Under the pieces are notes generated by a model that did not search any database, was not told where the DNA came from, and worked only from the letters and a program-made list of their open reading frames with translations. From contig JAGXHV010000042.1 of assembly GCA_024636005.1 (NCBI GenBank), positions 1 to 45,524 of the forward strand: a DNA stretch of 45,524 nucleotides. The letters are read 5' to 3'. The DNA is from Bacillota bacterium. GTDB taxonomy: Bacteria > Bacillota > Clostridia > Peptostreptococcales > Acidaminobacteraceae. Positions within the stretch are counted from its first letter, which is position 1, and each line of letters begins with the position of its first letter. Shown in pieces: positions 18,817 through 27,331 of the stretch. A program made the position numbers and the translations under genes.

Positions 18817-18867
18817 AAAAGGGGTTGTTGCAAAACTGATGTAACTAGTTTTGCAACAGCCCCTTTT
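18817..18867. terminator. Strong bidirectional terminator between convergent genes
   Basis: AAAAGGGGTTGTTGCAAAACT / AGTTTTGCAACAGCCCCTTTT, 21-bp stem with one wobble. Confidence 0.8.
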
Positions 18868-20079
18868 TTATGATGTGAGTGCCATTCGCTCTTTTGTAAG
18901 TCTTTTATAGGTATTATCGATGAATTCCAAAACTGCTTTAATTTCTGGATGTTGTGATGTGTCTCTATAACTGGCGGAAATGTTTTCAATCAGTTTCATC
19001 AAATCGGATAATGCCTGTTTGTAAAGTTTGTCAATATCAAAATTTGGAAATTCTTTTTGATTTTCAATGTGTCGATCCAATTCATCGAGAATGGATGTAA
19101 GTACTTTCTCGTATTTCTTGGCATCCTTTCCTGGTTTATCCAAAGTCTCGTAAATGACTTCTTTGACTTTCAAAATATCCTCTTCCTTCTGCCAAAATGA
19201 AAATTGGAGAGCGTTTAAATCTTCGGGGATACAATGGGATCTTCCTTCGAATATGGCACTTGCTTTAACTAGATTTCGGCTGAGTTTCAATCGTCTTGGT
19301 GATATGGAGATTTTGTGTTTTTCTTCGAGTTGAGTGGCAATGCTTACCATGCTTCTTGCTATTTCGGTATTCATCTTTATTTTGGGAAGTTCGTCTTGAA
19401 TCAACATCAGTTCTGATAATTTGATTCTGGACTTGCAGGTCAAATCATCATCCATCAAAATCATTTTCACTTTGTTGTCAGGATCTTTAAGTGGTTTGAG
19501 ATGATAACGCGCAAGGAATCTGTCGTGAAGTGCCTGAAGTTTGAAGTCGGTTTCTTCAGCGTCAAGATCGTCTTTTTGTTTTGGAAAAAAATTGGTATCT
19601 GCCATGAAGAATCGAAGATTGGTTTTTATGGTCTCGGTTCCGTTTTTAAACTCACCTTCATTCAGAATGGTCAATAAACCAGAGTTGGCAACTTGATCGC
19701 TGACTCTATAGAATTCTGAGCAAAATGCAATCACTGCATCGGGTAAAAACCCTTTGTAATGACGTTTAATAATGCCGTGTGTTTTGAAATAGGCAATGTC
19801 TGGAGCTCCGAAAATATTGTTTGGGGATATATCGGCACCCATTTGAATATGAAAATAGGGGGTGCCTTCTGCTTGATCGAAATCCATGTGAGCTACAAAT
19901 TCTCTCAGAATGGCTGACTTTGCTATCCCAGGTTCCCCCAGTACAATCATGTGGGTCCTTGAGATCATGGATAACATCAGACAGGTCACAAATTCATCCA
20001 CTTCATAATATTTGGAAGCGATGTGATTACGGATATCGTGTAATTTTTGGCTTGCTGATATGAGTTCATTGGTTTTCAT
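18868..20079 (-). CDS. RavA-like MoxR-family AAA+ ATPase
   Basis: Walker A GEPGIAKSA; ADISPNNIFGAPDI; LLTILNEGEFKNGTE; NFFPK sensor region; RavA-like layout next to a VWA gene. Confidence 0.82.
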   Translation of the reverse strand: MKTNELISASQKLHDIRNHIASKYYEVDEFVTCLMLSMISRTHMIVLGEPGIAKSAILREFVAHMDFDQAEGTPYFHIQMGADISPNNIFGAPDIAYFKTHGIIKRHYKGFLPDAVIAFCSEFYRVSDQVANSGLLTILNEGEFKNGTETIKTNLRFFMADTNFFPKQKDDLDAEETDFKLQALHDRFLARYHLKPLKDPDNKVKMILMDDDLTCKSRIKLSELMLIQDELPKIKMNTEIARSMVSIATQLEEKHKISISPRRLKLSRNLVKASAIFEGRSHCIPEDLNALQFSFWQKEEDILKVKEVIYETLDKPGKDAKKYEKVLTSILDELDRHIENQKEFPNFDIDKLYKQALSDLMKLIENISASYRDTSQHPEIKAVLEFIDNTYKRLTKERMALTS

Positions 20080-20092
20080 AAATCGTATCCTC

Positions 20093-22036
20093 CTATATCA
20101 AAGTGTATAATCGCTGATTCGTCAGGTTGTTCCAATTGCCTAAATTATCGCCCCTAATGTCAAGGATCTCATCTGAAATGAGGCCGATATCACCATAGTC
20201 CTTGTAGGTGTATGAATGCATTATTATGGTGTAGAGCTTGAATTTCCGCTCCCTTTTAAGTGCGAGGAATTTTTCTCTGAAATTCGGATGAATCTCACAT
20301 TGACCATCTGTAATGAATAAAATGTCGCTGTTCTTATGTTTGGCTTGTTTTATGATTTCCATAGCCGTGGAGAGAGGTTTCTCAAAGTCTGTGCCACCAC
20401 AGATGAAAGTATCCATGATGTCCAGGACATCTCCCGCAGTTATTGTGAGTGGGTTGATTTCTTTAATGTATAAAGGCTCAGACGCTGATGCAAATTGGAT
20501 CAGCACCAATTTTCGCTTTTGGATTTTTGAAATTTCAAGGATCGCTAAAATATGTGCAAGTGTCTCATCGAATTTTTTACCTTGCATGGATCCTGAACCG
20601 TCGTAACACAGAATGATGGGTCCCTTTCGTTTGTCTTTTTTTGCTGCCATCTCAATAGTCAGAAGATTGTCATTGAGGTATCTGTCGTAAAAATCGTTCT
20701 CGAATGCCTCGATGTCCAGTGCTATACCGATGAGTTCATCCTCAATAAGTCCCTCGATATCATTTGAGTACCGGATACCATCTTGCGGTGTTATTTTTTC
20801 TCGCTTTTTTTTATAGGCAATGGTACTGGCGTGTTTTTTATTTTTTCCCACTTTGTTGATGAATTCTATGAATCGGGCAGATTTTGTTCGACTGTATAGG
20901 GATATGATCTCATCAAAAGTAAGATCGGAAATAGTGCGCCCCGGTATGCCAAGTGTCTTGATTTGGGTGTTGAAGTGATCCAGTTTTTCATTTGTGGCCA
21001 CGATAATATCATCCCAGTCCAGTGATTCCGTCTTTTTTTGAATTTCACCCAGTTTGTCTTCGAGCTCTTTTTTGAGTTCAGGTGTCATTTTCAACATTTC
21101 GGTTTCAATGGGAGGACTCTTTGGAGTTGCTTTGCCATCGATTATCTTATTTTGGTCCACATGTTCATTGTCGTCAATAGTATCCGTTTGTTTATGGAAT
21201 GGAGAGGCACCATGTGATTCACCGATGGAAAAGGATTTGATATAGGGTTTGAAACGGGATTCCAGATCGTCCTTGATATACTCTTCGTAATCCGAATCCA
21301 CTTCGCCTTCCTTCCTTAGCACTTCTTCCAGAGCATCCTCGACAGTTGTGGACGTTTCTGATTGGTCGAGATGTTCCCTCACTTTTTCGATGTAATCAGT
21401 GAGTGGCTTTTTCTCCTCGTTTTCTTGTGATGTAGAAGGCAATACTTTATCAGGTTGATTGTCTGAAGGATCAGTATTTTTAATGGATTCGTCATTTTTG
21501 CTTAGCAATGGGATCAACGTCATTAAAAATGCTTTAGGTTCTTCAATTTGAGAGGATGTTTGAGATAAAATTTCATTGATCATCTCAATTTCTCTTGAAC
21601 TTAGGATATCAGTAAATTCAAAATTTTCAAAGTCATTACTTTTGATCTTTGACAACAAGTTGTTGTAGGACTCTATATGTTCTTCCATCTCGCTCAAAAA
21701 TTCGGATCCTCTCAGTTTTTCAAGCAACTGATCGAGTAGGAGTTTCATTGCCAGATAAGATTCGCCTTTTGAACCTGCACACCTCAGCCTAAGAATTGTA
21801 GTTCTGGGATGCGATGCAATTGATTCAATGATGACATCGTGCATGGAAAGAGAATCTTCGGAGTTGAGTTTTATTACAATTTTGTATAGAATAAGAAATA
21901 GATCCATTGAAATCGCGTCGAACTCTGGAATGAGTCTTTGACCGTTTTCGATGAACTGTCGCAACAAATTTGATTTTGCAAGGGTTTCCCTGAATATCAG
22001 CTCATCCATTAAGTTATGGGTTACTATGCTTTGCAA
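20093..22036 (-). CDS. VWA-domain (ViaA/CoxE-like) protein
   Basis: MIDAS ILCYDGSGSMQGKKF, ICGGTDFEKPL, ILFITDGQCEI; probable TTG start at 22036 after AAAGGTGG (longest ORF to 22102). Confidence 0.82.
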   Translation of the reverse strand: MQSIVTHNLMDELIFRETLAKSNLLRQFIENGQRLIPEFDAISMDLFLILYKIVIKLNSEDSLSMHDVIIESIASHPRTTILRLRCAGSKGESYLAMKLLLDQLLEKLRGSEFLSEMEEHIESYNNLLSKIKSNDFENFEFTDILSSREIEMINEILSQTSSQIEEPKAFLMTLIPLLSKNDESIKNTDPSDNQPDKVLPSTSQENEEKKPLTDYIEKVREHLDQSETSTTVEDALEEVLRKEGEVDSDYEEYIKDDLESRFKPYIKSFSIGESHGASPFHKQTDTIDDNEHVDQNKIIDGKATPKSPPIETEMLKMTPELKKELEDKLGEIQKKTESLDWDDIIVATNEKLDHFNTQIKTLGIPGRTISDLTFDEIISLYSRTKSARFIEFINKVGKNKKHASTIAYKKKREKITPQDGIRYSNDIEGLIEDELIGIALDIEAFENDFYDRYLNDNLLTIEMAAKKDKRKGPIILCYDGSGSMQGKKFDETLAHILAILEISKIQKRKLVLIQFASASEPLYIKEINPLTITAGDVLDIMDTFICGGTDFEKPLSTAMEIIKQAKHKNSDILFITDGQCEIHPNFREKFLALKRERKFKLYTIIMHSYTYKDYGDIGLISDEILDIRGDNLGNWNNLTNQRLYTLI

Positions 22037-22118
22037 AACATCACCACCTTTATATGTTGTAGAAATGTTTACCCTAAAGTACACTTGGTAATCTGATAAC
22101 AATTATAATGCCAAATTT

Positions 22119-22137
22119 ACTAACAATGTTTGTTAGT
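22119..22137. promoter_or_regulatory. Inverted repeat ACTAACA-atgtt-TGTTAGT in divergent intergenic region
   Basis: Read directly; right half extends to TTTGTTAGTTGGTAC, repeated upstream of pucR (27215). Confidence 0.5.
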
Positions 22138-22149
22138 TGGTACTAAATA

Positions 22150-22182
22150 AATAGACTTTATCGTCTGAAAATTTAGTCTATT
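22150..22182. promoter_or_regulatory. Inverted repeat AATAGACT-N17-AGTCTATT in divergent intergenic region
   Basis: Read directly; upstream of TATAAT at 22213. Confidence 0.45.
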
Positions 22183-22258
22183 ACAATAATGAGATAAATG
22201 TGTAAAAAAAGATATAATGAGAGAGAGACGTACTGAATTATTGTTGGAGGTCATTAAA

Positions 22259-23089
22259 ATGAAAACATTTGAATACTTGAGACCAACGTCGCTAAAAGAA
22301 GCGTTGGACATGCTAAAGAAACATGACGGAAATGTATCCATACTCAACGGGGGAACAGACCTCATAGTGAGAATGCGTGAAGGTCACTCATCACCTGAAA
22401 TTGTTATGGACATCAAAAAAATACCGGGCCTTGATCAAATACAAGTGGATGAAGACCGTATCACAATTGGCGCAACGGTATTACTCAATGATTTGGGATT
22501 GAACGAGGTCATAAAAACAAGATATCCTTATCTTGCACAAGCCGCGTTATCAGTTGGCTCGAAGCAAGTCAGAAACAGAGCGACGTGCATAGGCAATATT
22601 TGCAACGCTTCACCGCTTGCAGATACAGCAACTCCACTTCTCGCTTTAAATGCGGATGTCCACATTTATGGAGAAGAGGGTATAAAGACTGTACCTCTCA
22701 AGGATTTTTTTGTTTTTGTTAGAAAAACAATTCTGAAACCTACTGAGATAGTGACGGGAATTTCTTTTAAACAAGATCCAGAAGCACTGGGAATCTTCAC
22801 AAAAATGTCACGTCGCAAAGAAGTAGATTTATCGACTGTGTGTTCCACTGTCATTCGCTCAGGTTCTGAATATAGAATCAGTTGCGGCGCAGTAGCTCCA
22901 ACACCTGTGAGATTAGCTAAAACTGAAGCTTTTTTAACTGGAAAAGCATTGACCAGTGAAGTCATTGATGAGGCATGTAAATTGGCTTCAGGAGAAGTTA
23001 CACCTATAAGTGACATTAGAGCTTCTGAAGAGTATAGACGTGAAATGGTCGGAGTTATGCTTCGCCACGCGCTCTCGGAATGGCTATAG
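22259..23089 (+). CDS. Xanthine dehydrogenase-family FAD-binding subunit (copy 2)
   Basis: SILNGGTDLIVRMREG, NRATCIGNICNASPLADTATPLLAL; start ATG 22259 after GGAGG. Confidence 0.92.
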   Translation: MKTFEYLRPTSLKEALDMLKKHDGNVSILNGGTDLIVRMREGHSSPEIVMDIKKIPGLDQIQVDEDRITIGATVLLNDLGLNEVIKTRYPYLAQAALSVGSKQVRNRATCIGNICNASPLADTATPLLALNADVHIYGEEGIKTVPLKDFFVFVRKTILKPTEIVTGISFKQDPEALGIFTKMSRRKEVDLSTVCSTVIRSGSEYRISCGAVAPTPVRLAKTEAFLTGKALTSEVIDEACKLASGEVTPISDIRASEEYRREMVGVMLRHALSEWL

Positions 23090-23099
23090 GAGGATAAAC

Positions 23100-23570
23100 A
23101 TGAAAACTATGATAGAATTTACACTCAATGGAGAAGTTGTTGAGTGTTTGGTAGATAATCAAAGAACCCTACTTAAGATGATCAGAGAAGATTTCGATCT
23201 TACTGGAGCTAAAGAAGGTTGTGGTGCTGGAGAATGTGGTGCTTGTACGATTATTATGAATGGCAAGGCGCTAAACGCTTGTCTCGTACTTGCAGTTGAA
23301 GCAGATGGCACAGAGATTACAACAATTGAAGGATTGGTAGTGGACGGAGAGCTCGATCCGCTTCAAGTGTCATTCATAGACAATGCGGCTCTTCAGTGCG
23401 GTTATTGCACACCAGGTATGATTATGACTGCAAAAGCGATGCTGGAAGAAAATCCACATCCAACTGAAAATGAGATCAGAGAAGGCATCAGCGGCAACTT
23501 GTGTCGTTGTACCGGTTATAAAAAAATAATAGAGGCAATCCAAGTAGTTGCCGACCAAAATAAAGCGTAG
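23100..23570 (+). CDS. (2Fe-2S)-binding subunit of Mo hydroxylase (copy 2)
   Basis: CGAGECGACTIIMNGKALNAC, CGYCTPGMIMTAKAML, NLCRCTGYKKI; start ATG 23100 after AGGAGG. Confidence 0.94.
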   Translation: MKTMIEFTLNGEVVECLVDNQRTLLKMIREDFDLTGAKEGCGAGECGACTIIMNGKALNACLVLAVEADGTEITTIEGLVVDGELDPLQVSFIDNAALQCGYCTPGMIMTAKAMLEENPHPTENEIREGISGNLCRCTGYKKIIEAIQVVADQNKA

Positions 23571-23582
23571 GAGGTGGGAGAC

Positions 23583-25895
23583 TTGAAGTTTGTAGGAACT
23601 AGCGTAAAACGTGTCGACGGAGTGAAAAAAGTCACAGGCTCCTTAAAATATGTGGATGACATCAAATTATCAAAAATGCTATATGTGGCTGTAAAAAGAA
23701 GTCCTCATCCGCACGCAAAAATACTGAACATCAATTTTGAAAAAGCATTGGCCATCAAAGGTGTCAAGGACATCATCACTGGAGATTTATTCACCAAACG
23801 TGGTGGACTTTATTTGGAAGACAAAAACTTTTTAGCTGTTGGAAAAGTGAGATATAGAGGCGAAGCCGTAGTCGCTGTTTGTGCCATTACAGAGGAAATC
23901 GCCCAATCGGCACTAGAATTCATTGAGATAGAATATGAAGTGTTACCTGCAGTTACCAATGCCAAAGATGCTATGAAACCCGATTCACCACTTGTGCATC
24001 CGGATTTAGGTGAATACAAATGGGCGCCAATATTCTTCCCGGTGCCAGGTACTAACATTTCAAATCACTATACACTTAGAAAAGGTGATGCGAAAAAGGC
24101 ATTTGAGACAGTAGATTTTGTAGTTGAAAATGATTTTTATGTTCCTCATGTACAGCACGTTCCTATTGAAACACATACAGCAATAGCTCAAATGGATGCG
24201 GATGGGTTTTTGACAGTTTGGGCAAGTTGTCAATCGCCATATGCTGTAAGGCAAGCCCTTTCAGAAGCATTCGACATTCCACTCAATAGACTGCGCGTAC
24301 TTTCGCCAGCAGTTGGTGGCGGTTTCGGATCGAAGGCAGGAACCACCCTTGAAGGCATTTTGATTCCTTTTGCGAAAAAATTTCCAGACCGTCCAGTCAA
24401 ATTGACTTATTCAAGACAAGATGAGTTTGAAAATGCTTATGTAAGACAAGGTCTTCATGCGAGAATAAAGACAGGTGTCAACAAAGATGGTAAAATTATA
24501 GCTGTTGAAAATGAATTCATTTGGGATGGTGGCGCATATAATGAGTATGGCGTCAACATCGCAAAAGCAGCAGGATATGCTTCGGCAGGTCCTTATGATA
24601 TTGAAAACGTTTATACAGATTCATACTGTGTTTATACAAATCACCCGGTAGGTGGACCATACAGAGGTTTCGGAATGAGTGAAATTCATTTTGGTATTGA
24701 ACAAAATCTCGATATGGTAGCTGAACAAATTGGAATCGATCCGGTTGAAATAAGACGAATCAACGGAATGAAGCCAGGTGGTGTAACAGGTACAGGCGAA
24801 GTGGTTGAAGTTGCTGGCTTGATGGAATGCTTAGATATCGCTGTGGATGAAATCAAATTCTATGAAAAAAGTGAATCCACAAGTCCTACTAAAGTCAGAG
24901 GTAAAGGAATCGCATGTGGTTGGAAAGCTCCATCTATGCCAACAAATGCGGCATCCTCAGCAATCATCAAACTGAATGAGGACGGAACTGCGCATCTATT
25001 AGTTAGTGCACAGGATATCGGTCAAGGTTCAGACACAGTCATGACACAAATTGCAGCTGAAGTGCTTTCCATTTCACCTGAGAAAATTACCATTCGCACA
25101 GGTGACACAGACCAAACACCATACGAGTGGCAAACAGTTGCATCCAGAATCACTTATTCGACGGGCAGAGCTGTATTTGAAGCAGCAAATGATGCGATGA
25201 ACCAATTGCTTGAACTCGCCCAAATTAAAATAGGACTATCCAAGCGCGATTTGGAACTTAGAGATGGTTATGTGGTCTCAAAAATCTATCCAGATAGAAA
25301 AGTTGCAATTTCAGAACTTGCTCTTGGACTAACTTTTGAAGACGGATCAGGTATTCATGGACCAATTATAGGCCGTGGCGCTTTTATTCCTCCAAATGTT
25401 CGTAATGCCGATAAGAAAACCGGTCTGGGGGAACATCCGGTTGTGTTCTGGACCTATGGCGCACAAGCAATTGAAGTTGAAGTGGATTTGGAGACTGGAG
25501 CAGTAAAAGTTCTGAAAGTTGTCTCTGTATTTGATGTCGGTAAAGTCATGAATCCACAATTACTCGAAGGACAAATGGAAGGTGCTATCGCACAAGGGAT
25601 AGGTACAGCACTATTTGAGGAACTTATGCTGAAAGATGGTAAAGTACTCAATCCTTCATTTGTTGACTACAAAATTCCAACAGCAGACGATATGCCTGAG
25701 ATGGTCATAAAGTTTGTGGAAAATCCGGAGGAAACTGGTCCATTTGGAGCCAGAGGTGTTGCCGAACCGGCAATGGTTCCTACCGCACCTGCAATAGCGA
25801 ATGCGATATATGCTGCTACAGGTATTCGCTTAAATACAATGCCTTTGACTGCAGAAAGAGTTTTGAATGCAATCAAGGCGAAAGACAACGATTAA
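23583..25895 (+). CDS. Xanthine dehydrogenase-family molybdopterin-binding subunit (copy 2)
   Basis: GGGFGSKAGTTLEG, GPYRGFGMSEIHF, GARGVAEPAMVP; TTG 23583 fits GGAGGTG spacing better than GTG 23574. Confidence 0.92.
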   Translation: MKFVGTSVKRVDGVKKVTGSLKYVDDIKLSKMLYVAVKRSPHPHAKILNINFEKALAIKGVKDIITGDLFTKRGGLYLEDKNFLAVGKVRYRGEAVVAVCAITEEIAQSALEFIEIEYEVLPAVTNAKDAMKPDSPLVHPDLGEYKWAPIFFPVPGTNISNHYTLRKGDAKKAFETVDFVVENDFYVPHVQHVPIETHTAIAQMDADGFLTVWASCQSPYAVRQALSEAFDIPLNRLRVLSPAVGGGFGSKAGTTLEGILIPFAKKFPDRPVKLTYSRQDEFENAYVRQGLHARIKTGVNKDGKIIAVENEFIWDGGAYNEYGVNIAKAAGYASAGPYDIENVYTDSYCVYTNHPVGGPYRGFGMSEIHFGIEQNLDMVAEQIGIDPVEIRRINGMKPGGVTGTGEVVEVAGLMECLDIAVDEIKFYEKSESTSPTKVRGKGIACGWKAPSMPTNAASSAIIKLNEDGTAHLLVSAQDIGQGSDTVMTQIAAEVLSISPEKITIRTGDTDQTPYEWQTVASRITYSTGRAVFEAANDAMNQLLELAQIKIGLSKRDLELRDGYVVSKIYPDRKVAISELALGLTFEDGSGIHGPIIGRGAFIPPNVRNADKKTGLGEHPVVFWTYGAQAIEVEVDLETGAVKVLKVVSVFDVGKVMNPQLLEGQMEGAIAQGIGTALFEELMLKDGKVLNPSFVDYKIPTADDMPEMVIKFVENPEETGPFGARGVAEPAMVPTAPAIANAIYAATGIRLNTMPLTAERVLNAIKAKDND

Positions 25896-25928
25896 CGGAG
25901 AAGCTATTTAATTAAGGGGAGGGGTTTT

Positions 25929-27161
25929 ATGTCTAAAAAAGATGAGAATTTGGTAAATAAGCACGCAATTACTGATGTATCGGCACTTGGAACACCCAAA
26001 ATGCTTACATTGGGCTTACAGCACGCATTTACAATGTTCGGTGCTACGGTACTTGTTCCAATCATCACAGGTCTAGACGTTTCGGTATCATTGTTCTTGG
26101 CCGGTGTAGGTACACTTTTATTCCACCTTGTAACAGGTGGCATGGTACCTGCATTCTTAGGATCTTCATTTGCATTTATTGCGCCAATGCTCGCTGTGGC
26201 TAGTAGTCACGGTCTTGATTATGCGCGAGGCGGCATAGTTGTCGCCGGTGTCATCTACCTGATTCTTGCGGGTTTGATGCAATTATTCGGTACTGACAGA
26301 ATTATCAAATTTTTCCCACCAATCGTCACTGGTCCGATCATTCTTGTTATCGGTCTTAAACTGGCGCCGGTTGCAATCGATATGGCATCAACGAATTGGT
26401 TGTTAGCGATTCTTGCGTTTACGATCGTAACTGTTGTCAGTGTCTTTGCTAAAGGTTTCCTAAAAGTAATTCCTGTAATCATTGGTTTGATTGGTTCTTA
26501 TATTGTTGCGGCAGTATTTGGATTAATTGATTTTACACCAATCAATGATGCGGCAATCTTCGGAATTCCTGCATTCTCATTAGCTAAATTTAATTTGGAC
26601 GCTGTATTGACTGTAGCTCCGATTGCTCTTGCTACAATGGTTGAGCATATCGGTGATGTTATAGCAATTGGCGCTACTGTTGAAAAAGACTTCATCAAAA
26701 AGCCAGGTTTATCTAGAACACTTCTTGGTGACGGTCTCGCAACTTCAATATCTGCTATGTTTGGTGGTCCTGCGAACACGACTTATTCTGAAAATACAGG
26801 CGTTTTGGCACTTACAAAAGCTTGGGATCCAAAAATAATGAGAGTCGCAGCGGTATTTGCAATCATTTTGGGTCTCGTACCTAAATTAGGCGCACTTATT
26901 GCTACAATCCCAACAGCAGTAATTGGTGGTATCTCTATAATTCTTTTCGGTATGATCGCAGCTATTGGTGCTAGAACACTTGTTGAAAATCAAGTGGATT
27001 TCAACAAACCAAGAAACTTGATCATCGCAGCAGTCATAGTTGTTTTAGGACTTGGTGGAGCAGTGCTTCCAATCAACATAGGCGCATTATCTCTCAGCAT
27101 CGAAGGTATGGCACTTGCAGCAATAGTCGGCATTTTCTTAAACATCGTTTTACCAGAATAA
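25929..27161 (+). CDS. NCS2/NAT-family nucleobase permease, UraA/PyrP-like
   Basis: QHAFTMFGATVLVP, VPAFLGSSFAFIAP, MVEHIGD, ANTTYSENTGVLALTK. Confidence 0.92.
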   Translation: MSKKDENLVNKHAITDVSALGTPKMLTLGLQHAFTMFGATVLVPIITGLDVSVSLFLAGVGTLLFHLVTGGMVPAFLGSSFAFIAPMLAVASSHGLDYARGGIVVAGVIYLILAGLMQLFGTDRIIKFFPPIVTGPIILVIGLKLAPVAIDMASTNWLLAILAFTIVTVVSVFAKGFLKVIPVIIGLIGSYIVAAVFGLIDFTPINDAAIFGIPAFSLAKFNLDAVLTVAPIALATMVEHIGDVIAIGATVEKDFIKKPGLSRTLLGDGLATSISAMFGGPANTTYSENTGVLALTKAWDPKIMRVAAVFAIILGLVPKLGALIATIPTAVIGGISIILFGMIAAIGARTLVENQVDFNKPRNLIIAAVIVVLGLGGAVLPINIGALSLSIEGMALAAIVGIFLNIVLPE

Positions 27162-27186
27162 TGAAGTACGCTTCTCGTTAATCCAT

Positions 27187-27213
27187 TATGCCGGTAAGCA
27201 GCTTACCGGCATA
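27187..27213 (+). terminator. Hairpin terminator after permease gene
   Basis: TATGCCGGTAAG-cag-CTTACCGGCATA perfect 12-bp stem followed by ATTTGTT. Confidence 0.6.
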
Positions 27214-27331
27214 ATTTGTTAGTTGGTTACAACAATATCAATATTTTGTGCAAAACATTGTATCTCAACAACAACAAATAGTATAATTAATACACAGAAT
27301 ATTTAGTATAATATTGTTGGGAGGTTTGATC

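Noticed and set aside
15026-25895. In-frame UGA selenocysteine in the Mo hydroxylases
   Set aside because: Both Mo subunits and FeS subunits read through as full-length ORFs with no internal stops; selenium, if present, would be the labile cofactor type.
27261-27280. CAACAACAACAAA upstream of pucR as a specific binding site
   Set aside because: Partly a simple triplet repeat and at a different distance from the -10 than the copy at 10359; kept only as a note in the palindrome finding.
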